Counted from the first letter of the stretch, positions 1-9,039 are shown. The stretch: DNA of 64,000 nucleotides from Microbacterium sp. RURRCA19A (GCF_900156455.1 NZ_FTNQ01000002.1:434001-498000), one strand, 5' to 3'. Notes: generated from the letters alone by a model not told the origin. Numbers and translations are program-made.

Positions 1-1
1 C

Positions 2-889
2 GCGGGTATCGACTTCGTCGACACCGCCGACGTCTACTCGGCCGGTGTCTCCGAAGAGATCACCGGCAAGGCGCTCGTCGGTCGCCGCGACGACGTGTTC
101 CTGGCGACGAAGTTCTTCATGCCCATGGACGACAGTCCCCACCATCGCGGTGGGTCGCGCCGGTGGATCATCCAGGAGGTCGACAACTCGCTCCGCCGCC
201 TCCGCACCGACTGGATCGACCTCTACCAGGTGCACCGCCCCGACCCGGCGGTCGACATCGAGGAGACGCTCGGCGCGCTCAGCGACCTCGTGCACCAGGG
301 GAAGATCCGCTACATCGGCTCCTCGTCGTTCTCGGGATCGCAGATCGTCGAAGCGCAGTGGGCGTCCCGCGACCGCCGTCTCGAGCGTTTCGTGACGGAG
401 CAGCCGCCGTACTCGATCCTCGTGCGCGGCATCGAAGAGGACGTCCTGCCCACGACCCGGCGATACGGGATGGGCACGCTGACCTACAGCCCCCTGTCCG
501 GCGGGTGGTTGTCCGGGAAATGGCGAAAGGATGCCGCGGGCAGCCCGGCATCCTCGGCGCGCCCGAGCGCCCGCTTCGACATGAGCAGCCCGGCCAACCA
601 GCGAAAGCTGGACATCGTCGAGAAGCTCGCCCAGCTCGCCGAGAAGAACGACATGACGTTGATCGAGATGGCCATCGCCTTCGCCATCACCCACCCCGGC
701 GTCACCGCCGCGATCGTCGGCCCGCGCACGATGGAGCAGCTCGAGTCGTACCTTCCTGCCGCCGAGCTCACTCTGTCGACCGAGGTCCTCGACCAGATCG
801 ACGCACTCGTCGCCCCGGGCGTGACCCTCAACCCGGACGACAACAGCTACGGCGCCCATGAGCTGCAGCCCGCGGCGCGTCGCCGCTGA
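2..889 (+). CDS. Aldo/keto reductase (5'-truncated by window edge)
   Basis: NADPH-dependent aldo/keto reductase reducing a carbonyl substrate; cytosolic. The reading frame is open from base 2, so the true start lies outside the window. The visible part contains the whole AKR catalytic tetrad: Asp in FVDTAD, Tyr in DVYSAG, Lys in LATKFF and His in YQVHRPD. The C-terminal NADPH-binding segment AAIVGPRTMEQLES, typical of voltage-gated-channel-beta/YhdN-like AKRs, is also present. About 295 residues are visible, so only some 30 N-terminal residues are missing. The stop at 889 is followed by a hairpin and then by the convergent AraC gene. The substrate cannot be told from sequence. Confidence 0.93.
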   Translation, partial: AGIDFVDTADVYSAGVSEEITGKALVGRRDDVFLATKFFMPMDDSPHHRGGSRRWIIQEVDNSLRRLRTDWIDLYQVHRPDPAVDIEETLGALSDLVHQGKIRYIGSSSFSGSQIVEAQWASRDRRLERFVTEQPPYSILVRGIEEDVLPTTRRYGMGTLTYSPLSGGWLSGKWRKDAAGSPASSARPSARFDMSSPANQRKLDIVEKLAQLAEKNDMTLIEMAIAFAITHPGVTAAIVGPRTMEQLESYLPAAELTLSTEVLDQIDALVAPGVTLNPDDNSYGAHELQPAARRR

Positions 890-925
890 GCGGCGCCGTC
901 CGGTTCGAGGAGGAGCAGCCCCGCA

Positions 926-957
926 GTGAGCGGCGTCAGCCGGTGGATGCCGCTCAC
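926..957. terminator. Hairpin between convergent genes
   Basis: A 9-bp perfect inverted repeat (GTGAGCGGC / GCCGCTCAC) with a 14-base loop sits between the convergent ends of the aldo/keto reductase (889) and the AraC regulator (974). No U-run follows, so its role as a bidirectional terminator is inferred from position. Confidence 0.45.
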
Positions 958-973
958 GCTCGGGCCCGCGCGA

Positions 974-1840
974 TCAGGCGCGTTCCACGGGGAGCCACAG
1001 CTCGCAGGTGGCTGTACGGAAGTCGGCGGCGCGGTCGAGCACGGCGACGATGGACGGCCCCGGGCGGAGCCGCCAGGGGTTCGACGGGAACCAGTCCGTC
1101 GCTGTCGCCGCCCACGCCTCTTGCAGCGCAGCCGGGTACTCGCCGTCGGTGCGGAACACGGCCCACGTTCCGGCCGGGACCTCGATGGCATCCAGGTCGT
1201 CCGGGATCGGGGCCGTGACCGTGACGGCGACGCCGTGCAGGTAGGTCAGTTCGCTTCCCTCGGTGTAGTCCGGGTCGACGTCTGCGCTGACCTGGAGCAG
1301 GCCGGCCGGCTCGCTGTCGCTCAGCGCTTTGAGTCGTGCATGTTCTGCCGCCGGCAGAGAGGCGATGTGGGCCTGAATGTGCGGGTTGACTCCCTCGTGG
1401 ATGAGGGGCACGCGGGTGGCGTGACCGACGAGGCGGAAGGCCGGTCGATCGCTGATGCGGGTGTCCATGGTGATGTTCCCTTCGACGGTCAGGCGGAACC
1501 TGAGTTGCGGTTGTGTTCGAAGGGGGCCGCCGTTTCGCTTGACGTCACCGACGCTGACGTTGTGCACCGATCGGAATGCTCGGCCGAAGGCCTCGGTCGA
1601 TCCGTAGCCATAGCGCACCGCGATGCTCAGCAGGTCGTCGGTTCCGAGAACGTCGGCTGCCGCGACCGACATGCGTCGACGCCGGATGTACTCCGACAGC
1701 GGCATCCCGGCCAGCGACGAGAACATCCGACGGAGGTGGTACTCCGTCGTGCCGAGTTCCCTCGCCAACGATGCGACGTCGATGTCGTCGTCCAGACGAG
1801 CTTCGACCAGTTCAATCAGCCTGTTCAGCTCCGCGATCAT
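974..1840 (-). CDS. AraC-family regulator with GyrI-like effector domain
   Basis: Transcriptional regulator of the Rob/SoxS-like class with an attached small-molecule-binding domain. Residues about 1-105 are the double helix-turn-helix AraC domain (LARELGTTEYHLRRMF, then IAVRYGYGSTEAFGRAFR). Residues about 130-288 are a GyrI-like/AraC effector-binding domain (DRPAFRLVGHATRVPL; WFPSNPWRLRPGPSIVAVLD). The start at 1840 was chosen because AGGAGG lies 4 bases upstream of the ATG. An upstream in-frame start at 1861 would add seven residues but lacks that site. Such proteins usually respond to drugs or hydrophobic compounds; the ligand here is unknown. It is convergent with the aldo/keto reductase, which it may regulate. 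Confidence 0.9.
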   Translation of the reverse strand: MIAELNRLIELVEARLDDDIDVASLARELGTTEYHLRRMFSSLAGMPLSEYIRRRRMSVAAADVLGTDDLLSIAVRYGYGSTEAFGRAFRSVHNVSVGDVKRNGGPLRTQPQLRFRLTVEGNITMDTRISDRPAFRLVGHATRVPLIHEGVNPHIQAHIASLPAAEHARLKALSDSEPAGLLQVSADVDPDYTEGSELTYLHGVAVTVTAPIPDDLDAIEVPAGTWAVFRTDGEYPAALQEAWAATATDWFPSNPWRLRPGPSIVAVLDRAADFRTATCELWLPVERA

Positions 1841-2064
1841 GCCGCCTCCTTCTGCACCCACGTTTCCCGGTCGCCACGATCCGCACCCGACTATCGCGGT
1901 CCGATCGGATCGGAGATCGTCGAGAGTGGCGGCGCACCCGCTCTCGGGACGGTCTCGACCACGAAGTTCGGTGTCTGTTCTTGGGGCATTGATCCCCGGA
2001 AACTAGCCTTACTCGGACATCTACACGCGGAATGTATCCGCTCGTCGACCGAATCGAGTGAATC

Positions 2065-2733
2065 GTGAAGCTCCTCCTGACCTCCGGCGGGATCACGAAC
2101 GACAGCATTCGTGCGGCACTCGTCGAGCTGCTCGGCAAGCCGATCGAGGACTCTCGCGCGCTCATCATTCCGACCGCGCAGTGGGGCCACCCGATGTGCA
2201 CGCCCGAGAGCGTCTGGCGGACGGTCGCGGGTCAGTGGGGCGGGCAGGCCGGTCTCGTCAACCTGGGCTGGAAGTCGGTCGGCGTTCTCGAGCTCACGGC
2301 GCTGCCCACTATCGGTGAGGAGCGCTGGATGCCGTGGGTCCGCGAAGCCGACGTGCTGTTGGTCGACGGCGGCGAGGCGGTCTACCTGGCGCACTGGATG
2401 CGCGAGTCCGGCCTCGCGGCGCTCCTGCCGTCGCTGCGCGACACGGTCTGGGTCGGTGTGAGCGGCGGCAGCATGGTGCTGACGCCGTGCATCGGCCCGG
2501 AGTTCGTCGAGTGGCGACCGGACGGCACCGACGAGACCCTCGGCCTCGTCGACTTCTCGATCTTTCCGCACCTGGACTATCCGGGCTGGTCGTCGAACAC
2601 GACGGAGAGTGCGCGGCGGTGGGCAGGGAGAATCGGCGGATCGGCCTACGCGATCGACGACCAGACGGCCCTCCTGGTCGACGGCGAGGCGGTGCGGGTG
2701 GTGTCTGAGGGGAAGTGGGAGTTCTTCGACTGA
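2065..2733 (+). CDS. pepE: Peptidase E-like (S51) class I glutamine-amidotransferase-fold protein
   Basis: Resembles alpha-aspartyl dipeptidase (peptidase E, family S51), which hydrolyses dipeptides with N-terminal aspartate. The nucleophile elbow is GVSGGSMVL, with the serine at about residue 135. The N-terminal MKLLLTSGGITNDSI and EADVLLVDGGEAVYLAHW segments are typical of the family. Length is 222 residues, normal for PepE. The start codon is GTG, and the 224-base upstream gap separates it from the divergent AraC gene. A 5'-truncated, roughly 85% identical copy of the last 240 bases lies at 16914-17183 inside the accessory island. Substrate assignment is by family only. Confidence 0.85.
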   Translation: MKLLLTSGGITNDSIRAALVELLGKPIEDSRALIIPTAQWGHPMCTPESVWRTVAGQWGGQAGLVNLGWKSVGVLELTALPTIGEERWMPWVREADVLLVDGGEAVYLAHWMRESGLAALLPSLRDTVWVGVSGGSMVLTPCIGPEFVEWRPDGTDETLGLVDFSIFPHLDYPGWSSNTTESARRWAGRIGGSAYAIDDQTALLVDGEAVRVVSEGKWEFFD

Positions 2734-2774
2734 GCCCCACGCGGCGTCGCGCCACCGGCCGCTCGTGCGAGCGG

Positions 2775-3401
2775 TTACTCGTGCGCGGGCCGCGTGGGTT
2801 CCGCTTCCGCCCCCAGGCCCGCCCTATCGAGCAGATGGGCGAAGAGGTCGAGGGCTGCGGCGCGATCGGGATCGCCCGGTGCGGCGAGTGACGACAGGGT
2901 GAGGCCGTCCATGACGGCGACCGCCAGAGCGGCCAGGGCGGGGGCGCCGCCGGGAAGCGTCCGATCGGCCTGATCGGCCCACGGGGTGATGCCCTCGCGT
3001 GCCGCTTCGGTGTACGCGCGGTACTGGTCGCGGGCGAGGTTGTGCATGCCCTCGGTGCGGAGCGCGTGCGTCGTGATCTCGAACAGCGCGAGCTGGCGGC
3101 CGATCGACAGGGTCGTGTACCTCTCGTGGAGACGAGCGAGCAGTTCGCGCACCGAAGCGGTGTCGCGCTCCTCGGCCACGCCCGCGCGGACGTCCTCGAG
3201 GAGGAGGTCGATCACGCCCTCGAGCAGGTCCGACTTGTCGGCGAACCAGTAGTGCACGGTGCCGAGGGGGAGACCCGCTTCCTCGGCGATCCTTCGGGTG
3301 GTAGCGGCGGCGATTCCGTCACGCTCGACCACCGTCGTGGCGGCGCGCAGCAGAGCGGTGCGTGTCTCGGGGCCGCGCTGTCTCTTTCCTCGATCCGGCA
3401 T
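2775..3401 (-). CDS. TetR-family repressor (FMO operon)
   Basis: TetR repressor of 208 residues. The N-terminal helix-turn-helix is IAAATTRRIAEEAGLPLGTV followed by HYWFADKSDLLEGV, where TetR proteins contact DNA. The rest is a divergent ligand-binding domain with a BetI-like C-terminus. The start at 3401 (MPDRGKRQRG) is preferred over upstream in-frame starts because GAAAGGA lies about 9 bases upstream and the domain starts there. It is divergent from the flavin monooxygenase gene across an 82-base spacer holding a 9-bp-arm palindrome over the promoter. It very likely represses that operon and itself. Confidence 0.9.
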   Translation of the reverse strand: MPDRGKRQRGPETRTALLRAATTVVERDGIAAATTRRIAEEAGLPLGTVHYWFADKSDLLEGVIDLLLEDVRAGVAEERDTASVRELLARLHERYTTLSIGRQLALFEITTHALRTEGMHNLARDQYRAYTEAAREGITPWADQADRTLPGGAPALAALAVAVMDGLTLSSLAAPGDPDRAAALDLFAHLLDRAGLGAEAEPTRPAHE

Positions 3402-3420
3402 GATCACGATCCTTTCACAC

Positions 3421-3453
3421 ATCTGGTCACTTGACTTGGACAGTTGACCAGAT
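3421..3453. promoter_or_regulatory. Palindromic operator overlapping the FMO promoter
   Basis: Perfect inverted repeat ATCTGGTCA ... TGACCAGAT (9-bp arms, 15-base centre). Within and beside it lies a sigma-70-like promoter reading toward the monooxygenase: -35 TTGACT at 3431-3436 and -10 TACAGT at 3453-3458, with a 16-base spacer. Position between a TetR gene and its divergent target makes this the likely TetR binding site. Confidence 0.7.
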
Positions 3454-3483
3454 ACAGTGTGTGACATCACAAGGAGGCCGCCC

Positions 3484-4842
3484 ATGTCCGTTCCCCTGCT
3501 CGCTCCCACCGCTCAGCGCCCCGTCGTCGTCATCGGCGCCGGCCCCGCGGGTCTCGCCGCCGCCCGTGCCCTGTCGGCTCGTGGCATCCCGTACGTCCAG
3601 ATCGAACGGCACTCCGACGTCGGCGGGATCTGGGACATGGACAACCCCGGCAGTCCCATGTACCGGTCGGCGCATTTCATCTCGTCGCGCGACAAGTCGG
3701 GGTTCTTCGACTACCCGATGCCGTCGCACTTCGCGGATTACCCGAGCCGCGAGCAGATCCTGACGTACACACGGTCCTTCGCCGAGCACTACGGGCTGCG
3801 CGATGGCATCCGGTTCGAGACCACCGTGCAGAGCGTGACGCAGGACGAGCGGTCGGGGGAGTGGACTGTCACGACGGATCGAGGGGAGATCGCGGCATCC
3901 GCGGTGATCTGCTGCACCGGCGTGACGTGGGATCCGCAGGTTCCCGAGGTCGAGGGGACGTTCGACGGCGAGATCCGGCACAGTGTGACCTACCGCGACG
4001 CCTCGGAGTTCCGCGGCAAGCGGGTGCTGATCGTGGGGCTCGGCAACTCCGGCGCCGACATCGCGTGCGACGCCGCGCAGAACGCCGACCGGGCGTTCAT
4101 CAGCACGCGCCGCGGCTACCACTTCGTGCCGAAGCACCTGCTGGGCACCCCCTCGGATCAGACCGAGTGGCTGCCGATCTGGGGGGAGCGGCTGCTGTAC
4201 TCGGCCCTGGCGCCGCTGGTGATCGGCGACGTGCGCCGGTGGGGGCTGCCCAAGCCCGACCACAAGCTGTTCGAGACGCACCCGCTCATCAACACCCAGC
4301 TCCTGCATCACCTGCAGCACGGTGACATCACCGCCAAGCCCGGCATCTCGCGCTTCGACGAGAACGGGGTGTTCTTCACCGACGGCAGCCACGAAGACCT
4401 CGATCTCGTGCTCTTCGCGACCGGCTACAACATGTCGATCCCGTACGTGCCCCAGGATTATCTGGAGTGGAAGGGCGGACGCCCCGCGATGTATCTCAAC
4501 GCGATCGCCGCCCGGCCCGGCCTGTTCGGTATCAGCTACATCGAGGTGAACTCCAGCGCGTACACGCTCTTCGACCGCATCGCGCACCTGATCGCCTCGC
4601 ACCTCGACGACGTGCGTCGGCGACCGTCGCGGGCTCGGCGCTTCCGGCGGATGGTCCGTACCGAGAAACCCGATCTGACCGGCGGCATCCGGTTCGTGGG
4701 CAGCGATCGGCACGCGACCTACGTGGAGGTCCGCGCGTACAAGCGCGAGCTGCGTCGCGTCGCCCGGCGGATGGGATGGGAGCAGCTGACCCCGGGGACG
4801 CTGGCGGAGTCGCCGGTGGCGACGGCGGGAGCACTCCGGTGA
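3484..4842 (+). CDS. Flavin-containing monooxygenase (FMO / Baeyer-Villiger type)
   Basis: FAD- and NADPH-dependent monooxygenase that oxygenates a nucleophilic or carbonyl substrate. It has two Rossmann motifs, VVVIGAGPAGLAAARAL near the N-terminus for FAD and VLIVGLGNSGADIA in mid-protein for NADPH. The family fingerprint FxGxxxHxxxY is present as FDGEIRHSVTY, and FATGYN lies towards the C-terminus. Length is 452 residues, normal for class B monooxygenases. The start at 3484 is set by AAGGAGG six bases upstream. It is the first gene of an operon with the SDR (4-base overlap) and the DUF1345 protein, controlled by the TetR operator upstream. Pairing with an SDR suggests oxidation of an alcohol to a ketone followed by oxygen insertion, which is an inference. 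Confidence 0.92.
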   Translation: MSVPLLAPTAQRPVVVIGAGPAGLAAARALSARGIPYVQIERHSDVGGIWDMDNPGSPMYRSAHFISSRDKSGFFDYPMPSHFADYPSREQILTYTRSFAEHYGLRDGIRFETTVQSVTQDERSGEWTVTTDRGEIAASAVICCTGVTWDPQVPEVEGTFDGEIRHSVTYRDASEFRGKRVLIVGLGNSGADIACDAAQNADRAFISTRRGYHFVPKHLLGTPSDQTEWLPIWGERLLYSALAPLVIGDVRRWGLPKPDHKLFETHPLINTQLLHHLQHGDITAKPGISRFDENGVFFTDGSHEDLDLVLFATGYNMSIPYVPQDYLEWKGGRPAMYLNAIAARPGLFGISYIEVNSSAYTLFDRIAHLIASHLDDVRRRPSRARRFRRMVRTEKPDLTGGIRFVGSDRHATYVEVRAYKRELRRVARRMGWEQLTPGTLAESPVATAGALR

Positions 4843-5663
4843 CCGGGCAGCGACCGCTCGCCCTGGTCACGGGCGCCGGAGGCGGCATCGGTGCGGGCGT
4901 CTCGCGCATGCTCGAGCGTCGCGGCTACGACGTCATCGCCGTCGACCTCACCGCGCCGATCGTCGACCGGGTGACCGCGACCCTCGGGCCGGGCAGCATC
5001 GGCGTCGTCAGCGACGCCGCCGACCCCGAGGCGGTGTCGGCGCTGGCCGCCCGCATCCGGGGCGAGTGGGCGGAACGTCTCGAGGTGATCGTCTGCAACG
5101 CCGGCCTCATCTCCACCGACGAGGTGGCGGATGCCGCTCCCGCCGACCTGCGTGACCAGCTCGCCGTCATGCTCGACTCGCCGGTGCAGCTGATCGCGGC
5201 GGCGGCGTCGGTGATGGCCGCGCGCGGACGCGGGCGGATCCTCGCGACGGTGTCGATGGGTGGCATCCTGGCGCTTCCCGGGTCGGCGGTGTACTCGGCC
5301 GCGAAGGCGGGGTTGCGGGCGTTCTTGACCGCGCTGTCGGCCGAGATGCGGGGGACGGGGGTGACGGTGACAGGGATCTATCCAAGCGGCGTCGACACCG
5401 CGATGCTGCGTCACGAGGCGCGAGACGGCGGAAGCATGCTCAACTTCGTCGGGCGGATCTTCACGGTCGACGACGTCGTGCGCGCCTACGAACGGGCGAT
5501 GTCGTCGCGCCGGCTGGAGATCTACCTGCCGTTCGCCGACAGCATCGGCGCGCGAGCCCTGGCCTTCGCCCCGCAGCTCGGCAACAGGTTGCTCCCCCTG
5601 CTGGATCGTCTCGGTCGTCGCGGTCACCGGGCGTATCTGGCACGGATCGACGGCGGCTCGTGA
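4839..5663 (+). CDS. Short-chain dehydrogenase/reductase (SDR)
   Basis: NAD(P)-dependent oxidoreductase of 274 residues. The cofactor motif is VTGAGGGIG at the N-terminus (TGxxxGxG), followed by CNAG (NAG motif) and the catalytic YSAAK with a serine in ATVSMGG upstream. The GTG start overlaps the monooxygenase stop (GTGA), so the two are translationally coupled. Its own stop overlaps the next gene in the same way. It probably interconverts an alcohol and a ketone for the monooxygenase; the substrate is unknown. The C-terminal ALAFAPQLGNRLLPLLDRLG tail is hydrophobic and may associate with membrane. Confidence 0.9.
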   Translation: MTGQRPLALVTGAGGGIGAGVSRMLERRGYDVIAVDLTAPIVDRVTATLGPGSIGVVSDAADPEAVSALAARIRGEWAERLEVIVCNAGLISTDEVADAAPADLRDQLAVMLDSPVQLIAAAASVMAARGRGRILATVSMGGILALPGSAVYSAAKAGLRAFLTALSAEMRGTGVTVTGIYPSGVDTAMLRHEARDGGSMLNFVGRIFTVDDVVRAYERAMSSRRLEIYLPFADSIGARALAFAPQLGNRLLPLLDRLGRRGHRAYLARIDGGS

Positions 5664-6298
5664 GCGGGCTCGCCGTACCGCGGCGTTTCTCGCCGGGCGA
5701 TGTGGCGGTGACGGTGGTGGAGGCGGCGATCGTGGCGCTCGCTGTGGCGTACGCCATCACCGGCACTACGATCGCGCTCCTGGTGTGGGAGGGCGTCGCA
5801 CTCACCTACCTCGTGGTGGGCTTCGTCGTCACCCGCTGCGCCTCGCTGCGCGAGCGCTCGCACTCGGGCCGCACCGGTCTGCTCGACACTCTGTCGTGGG
5901 TGCTGCCCCTGGTGTCGAGCGTGGTGGGTGTCAGCGCCGCGGTGTCGGTGCTCATCGCGCGCGAGAGCGGCGGTGCGGGGCTCTGGCAGGTCGCGGTCGG
6001 TGCCGTGGGCATCATCCTGTCGTGGGTGCTGCTGCAGACCGGATTCGCCCGGGTCTACGAGGCGACGCAGGCGCGACACGGCGACGGGTTGCGGTTCTCG
6101 CGCACCGGTGCCCCCGATTTCGGTGACTTCCTGTACTTCTCGTTCGGTCTGGGCACCTTCGCCCACTCGGATGCCGAGGTGCGCACGCGAGATGTCCGTT
6201 GGATCGTGCTGGTGCACTCGGTGGTGTCGTTCCTCTACAACGCGCTCGTCGTGGCCGTGGCGATCGAGGTGCTGCAGCAGATCGTCGTGCGGGACTGA
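5660..6298 (+). CDS. DUF1345 membrane protein
   Basis: Integral membrane protein of 212 residues with about five hydrophobic segments. The conserved signature PDFGDFLYFSFGLGT, then an acidic/histidine loop and LVHSVVSFLYNALVVA near the C-terminus, match DUF1345. Function of the family is unknown. The GTG start overlaps the SDR stop (GTGA), making it the third gene of the monooxygenase operon. It could be a channel or transporter for the operon's substrate, but nothing in the sequence proves this. Confidence 0.85.
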   Translation: MSGLAVPRRFSPGDVAVTVVEAAIVALAVAYAITGTTIALLVWEGVALTYLVVGFVVTRCASLRERSHSGRTGLLDTLSWVLPLVSSVVGVSAAVSVLIARESGGAGLWQVAVGAVGIILSWVLLQTGFARVYEATQARHGDGLRFSRTGAPDFGDFLYFSFGLGTFAHSDAEVRTRDVRWIVLVHSVVSFLYNALVVAVAIEVLQQIVVRD

Positions 6299-6370
6299 GC
6301 CGAGAGAGGTTCGACTACCCGACCCTCGGGATGCCGGAAAGCCTCTCGCGAATCCGGGCCTCCGCGGCAG

Positions 6371-7714
6371 ATGATCCGTCAGGCTGTATCCATGTCTTCC
6401 GCTTCGTCGTCGTCACCGCAGGGGCGCGGTGCCGGCGCCGTCATCGTCGCGCAACTCCTGCTGCGCACGGCGTCGGCCGCGGGAGCTCTCGTGCTGGGCG
6501 CGTACTTCGTCGACCTGGCGCGCGACGGTGCGCCGGTGGGTGCCCTCTTGCTCGGTGCGCTTTCGGGGCTGAGCTTCTTGGCCGAGCTGATCCTGGCACC
6601 GATTGCCGGCTCGGCCAGCGATCGGCGCGGGCGGCGCGTGTTCCTCATCGCCGCGCCCCTGCTGGCGGCAGCGGGCATCCTGATCACCCCGGGAGCGTCG
6701 CTGGTGGCGGCGGCACCCTCGATCGTTCTCGTCGTGGTCGTCGTCGGAACGTCGCGGTTGTTGGACGGAGCCGGCGCGGCGATCGCGGCTCCCGCGACGC
6801 TCGGTCTGCTCGCCGACGCGAGCGACGACGATCGGATGCGGCGGGGGCGGGTGACGAGTCTCTACGAGCTCTCGTCCTCCGGGGGTATCGCGCTCGGCGC
6901 GGTCGCCGGACCCCTGCTGTACGGGGCTTTGGGCCTGTGGTCTTTCGTCGCGCTCGCCGTCGTCTACGTCATCGCGGCGTTGATCGTGTTGCTGTTCGTG
7001 CGCTCGCCGAGGTCAGCGCCTGCGACTGTCGGCGCCCCGTCCGCCGCGCGCTCGGCTTCGGTGCGCGATCGCATTCGCGTGCTCACGCAACCGCGACTGT
7101 TGGCGTTCCTGCCGGCCTGGGTCGCGGTGAACGCGATCCTCGGCACGTGGGTCACGTCGCAGATCACCTTCGTGCTGGCCGGTGACCGGACCGATCCCGA
7201 CCAGCTCTTCCCGGGTGCGTTCGCGGGCAACGAGGCGGGTCTCTCGGCCGTGCTCGGAATCTACGTGCTCGTCTTCAGCCTCTGCATCGTCGCCTGGGCG
7301 TTCTTCATCGGCAAGCTGCCGACCGTCCCCACGCTGTTCGTGACGGTGTTCGGCGCCGTCCTCGCCTCGGTCGGTTTGTTGCTGGCGAATCGTGGGCTGC
7401 CGCTCGGCGTCGCGATTCCCCTGGTGCTCGTCGGGGTGTTCCTCGAGGCGGGGTTCACCCCCGCCGCGCTCAGCCATCTCAGTGACATCTCGGCCGAGTA
7501 TCGAGACAATCGCGGCCTCATCATGGGTGCGTACTCGGTCGTGGTCGGTGCGGGCTATCTGCTCGGCAACATCCTGGGCGGTGTCTTTGCCGAGTGGCGC
7601 CTGTTCGAGGGGCTGGCGATCCTGACGATGCTGCTCGCCGCCGTCGCACTGATCTCGATCGCGGTCATGTATCTGATCGAGAGACGGATGGCGGTGCAGC
7701 GCGCGACGGTGTGA
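6371..7714 (+). CDS. MFS transporter
   Basis: Major facilitator superfamily permease of 447 residues with about 12 transmembrane segments. The loop 2-3 signature is IAGSASDRRGRRVFLIAAPL (a GxxxDRxGRR motif A variant). The second half contains a long loop (ADRTDPDQLFPGAFAGNE-like segment, about residues 275-295) between membrane helices. It begins 72 bases after the DUF1345 gene, so it may still belong to that transcript. Two ATGs are possible (6371 and 6392) and neither has a clear ribosome site. The substrate is unknown; drug or metabolite efflux is typical. Confidence 0.85.
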   Translation: MIRQAVSMSSASSSSPQGRGAGAVIVAQLLLRTASAAGALVLGAYFVDLARDGAPVGALLLGALSGLSFLAELILAPIAGSASDRRGRRVFLIAAPLLAAAGILITPGASLVAAAPSIVLVVVVVGTSRLLDGAGAAIAAPATLGLLADASDDDRMRRGRVTSLYELSSSGGIALGAVAGPLLYGALGLWSFVALAVVYVIAALIVLLFVRSPRSAPATVGAPSAARSASVRDRIRVLTQPRLLAFLPAWVAVNAILGTWVTSQITFVLAGDRTDPDQLFPGAFAGNEAGLSAVLGIYVLVFSLCIVAWAFFIGKLPTVPTLFVTVFGAVLASVGLLLANRGLPLGVAIPLVLVGVFLEAGFTPAALSHLSDISAEYRDNRGLIMGAYSVVVGAGYLLGNILGGVFAEWRLFEGLAILTMLLAAVALISIAVMYLIERRMAVQRATV

Positions 7715-7768
7715 CGGAGAGGTTGCGCCTGTCACGTCGACCGCTCGCCGCTCCCGGTCGAGGCGGAC

Positions 7769-8347
7769 CTACTTCACCCAGAACCCCGCCGCGCACAGCA
7801 GCCGCGTCTCGTCGTCGGCATCCGCCGGCGCCTCGATCGCGGGAGGGAACACGCCCCACTGCCGCCACTCGTCGGCGTGCGGCGTGACGTGCTCGTTCAG
7901 CCCGTCGATGAGTTCGGGGGAGAGGTGGAACGGGATGCCGAGATGCTTCGCGATCGAGTACGCCTGGAACGCGCGGTAGGTCGCCATGTGCGCGAAGCCC
8001 TCGGCCGCGGGGTAGTCGCCGTACGTGAACCGGAAGGTCTCGGCGAAATCGCCCGCGCGCACCGCGACCGTGGCCCTGTCGTTGAGCGCGTCGTACGAGG
8101 CGATCGGATCGTCGCCGAGGAGGTCGGCGTCGGCGTACTGGTCGCCGTCGGCGGCTGCGCGTCCGGCGATCACGTCGGGGATCCACGCTTCGTCGTACGC
8201 GTGCCGCCCGATGATGCCGAGCAGCGTCGGCGATTCGAGCTGGCTCCACTCCTTCGGCACGGGCGCCGAGAAGTCGGCGGGATCGATCTTGTCGATGACC
8301 TCGCGAATGGCGGCATCGGCGTGGAGGAAGAGCTCGTCTGCGTTCAT
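7769..8347 (-). CDS. Mycothiol-dependent maleylpyruvate isomerase-like / DinB-fold protein (TIGR03086 type)
   Basis: Small alpha-helical DinB-like protein of 192 residues. ELFLHADAAIREVIDKIDPADF followed by VPKEWSQLESPTLLGIIGRHAYDEAW looks like the helical-bundle N-terminus of the actinobacterial maleylpyruvate-isomerase-like family, in which His residues of the bundle bind a metal. I am sure of the fold class but not of the reaction. The start at 8347 is the first ATG where the family homology begins; the upstream in-frame extension to 8533 reads through intergenic sequence. It is convergent with the MFS gene and lies downstream of the TetR gene on the same strand. Confidence 0.65.
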   Translation of the reverse strand: MNADELFLHADAAIREVIDKIDPADFSAPVPKEWSQLESPTLLGIIGRHAYDEAWIPDVIAGRAAADGDQYADADLLGDDPIASYDALNDRATVAVRAGDFAETFRFTYGDYPAAEGFAHMATYRAFQAYSIAKHLGIPFHLSPELIDGLNEHVTPHADEWRQWGVFPPAIEAPADADDETRLLCAAGFWVK

Positions 8348-8433
8348 GGCGCCGACCGTACTCCCGGGCGCCGACATCGAACATGCCCCCCCGGGGCACC
8401 GCATCTCCTGTGCTCCCCTTCCGCCGGGGCGGC

Positions 8434-9039
8434 TCACCGGAGCTGGAAGGTCGCCATCGCTTTGTCGAGGTAGCTGCCGAAAGGCTCGCTCTGGTCGGAG
8501 GCGAACCAGGCGTGCCGGGCTGCCTGCATGCACGCGAACGCGGCGCCGACGATGGCGGCCGCGGTGGGGTCTGATGGGTCGGCGTCTCGGCCGGCGATGC
8601 GGGTGGCGACTCGGCCGATGAGGAGCTCTTGAACGCGCTGCATCTTCTCGAGGTAGCGCGCCTTCAGCTGGGGGCTGCTCTGAACGATTTCGTCCATGGC
8701 GTCGTTTCGGGCGCGCTGGCGGTCGTCTTGGACGTAATCGAGCGTGATGTCGAACACGCGGCGCAGGGAGTCCCAGACCGGCTCGTCCATGGGTCGGTCA
8801 TCAAGTGCCTCTGCCATGCGATCGGCGAAGAGGTCGTACTTGCCGATGACCAGGTCGTCTTTGGAGGGGAAGTACCGGAAGAACGTGCGTTTGGACATCC
8901 CCGCTGCCGCGGCGATCTGATCCACGGTCGTGTTCTCGTAGCCGTGGGCGACGAAGAGATCTTGAGCCACCGAGGTCAGCTCGGTCTGAACCAGGCGACG
9001 CGTGCGCTCTCTGATCGGCACCGGCATCGCTTCGCTCAT
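8434..9039 (-). CDS. TetR-family repressor (of divergent SDR)
   Basis: TetR regulator of 201 residues with a clear N-terminal helix-turn-helix, TTVDQIAAAAGMSKRTFF followed by RYFPSKDDLV. The start at 9039 (MSEAMPVPIRERTRR) fits the family length. It is transcribed divergently from the SDR at 9145, and a perfect 15-bp palindrome lies between them. It therefore probably represses that SDR and itself. The MftR-like C-terminal domain suggests a small organic ligand. Confidence 0.9.
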   Translation of the reverse strand: MSEAMPVPIRERTRRLVQTELTSVAQDLFVAHGYENTTVDQIAAAAGMSKRTFFRYFPSKDDLVIGKYDLFADRMAEALDDRPMDEPVWDSLRRVFDITLDYVQDDRQRARNDAMDEIVQSSPQLKARYLEKMQRVQELLIGRVATRIAGRDADPSDPTAAAIVGAAFACMQAARHAWFASDQSEPFGSYLDKAMATFQLR

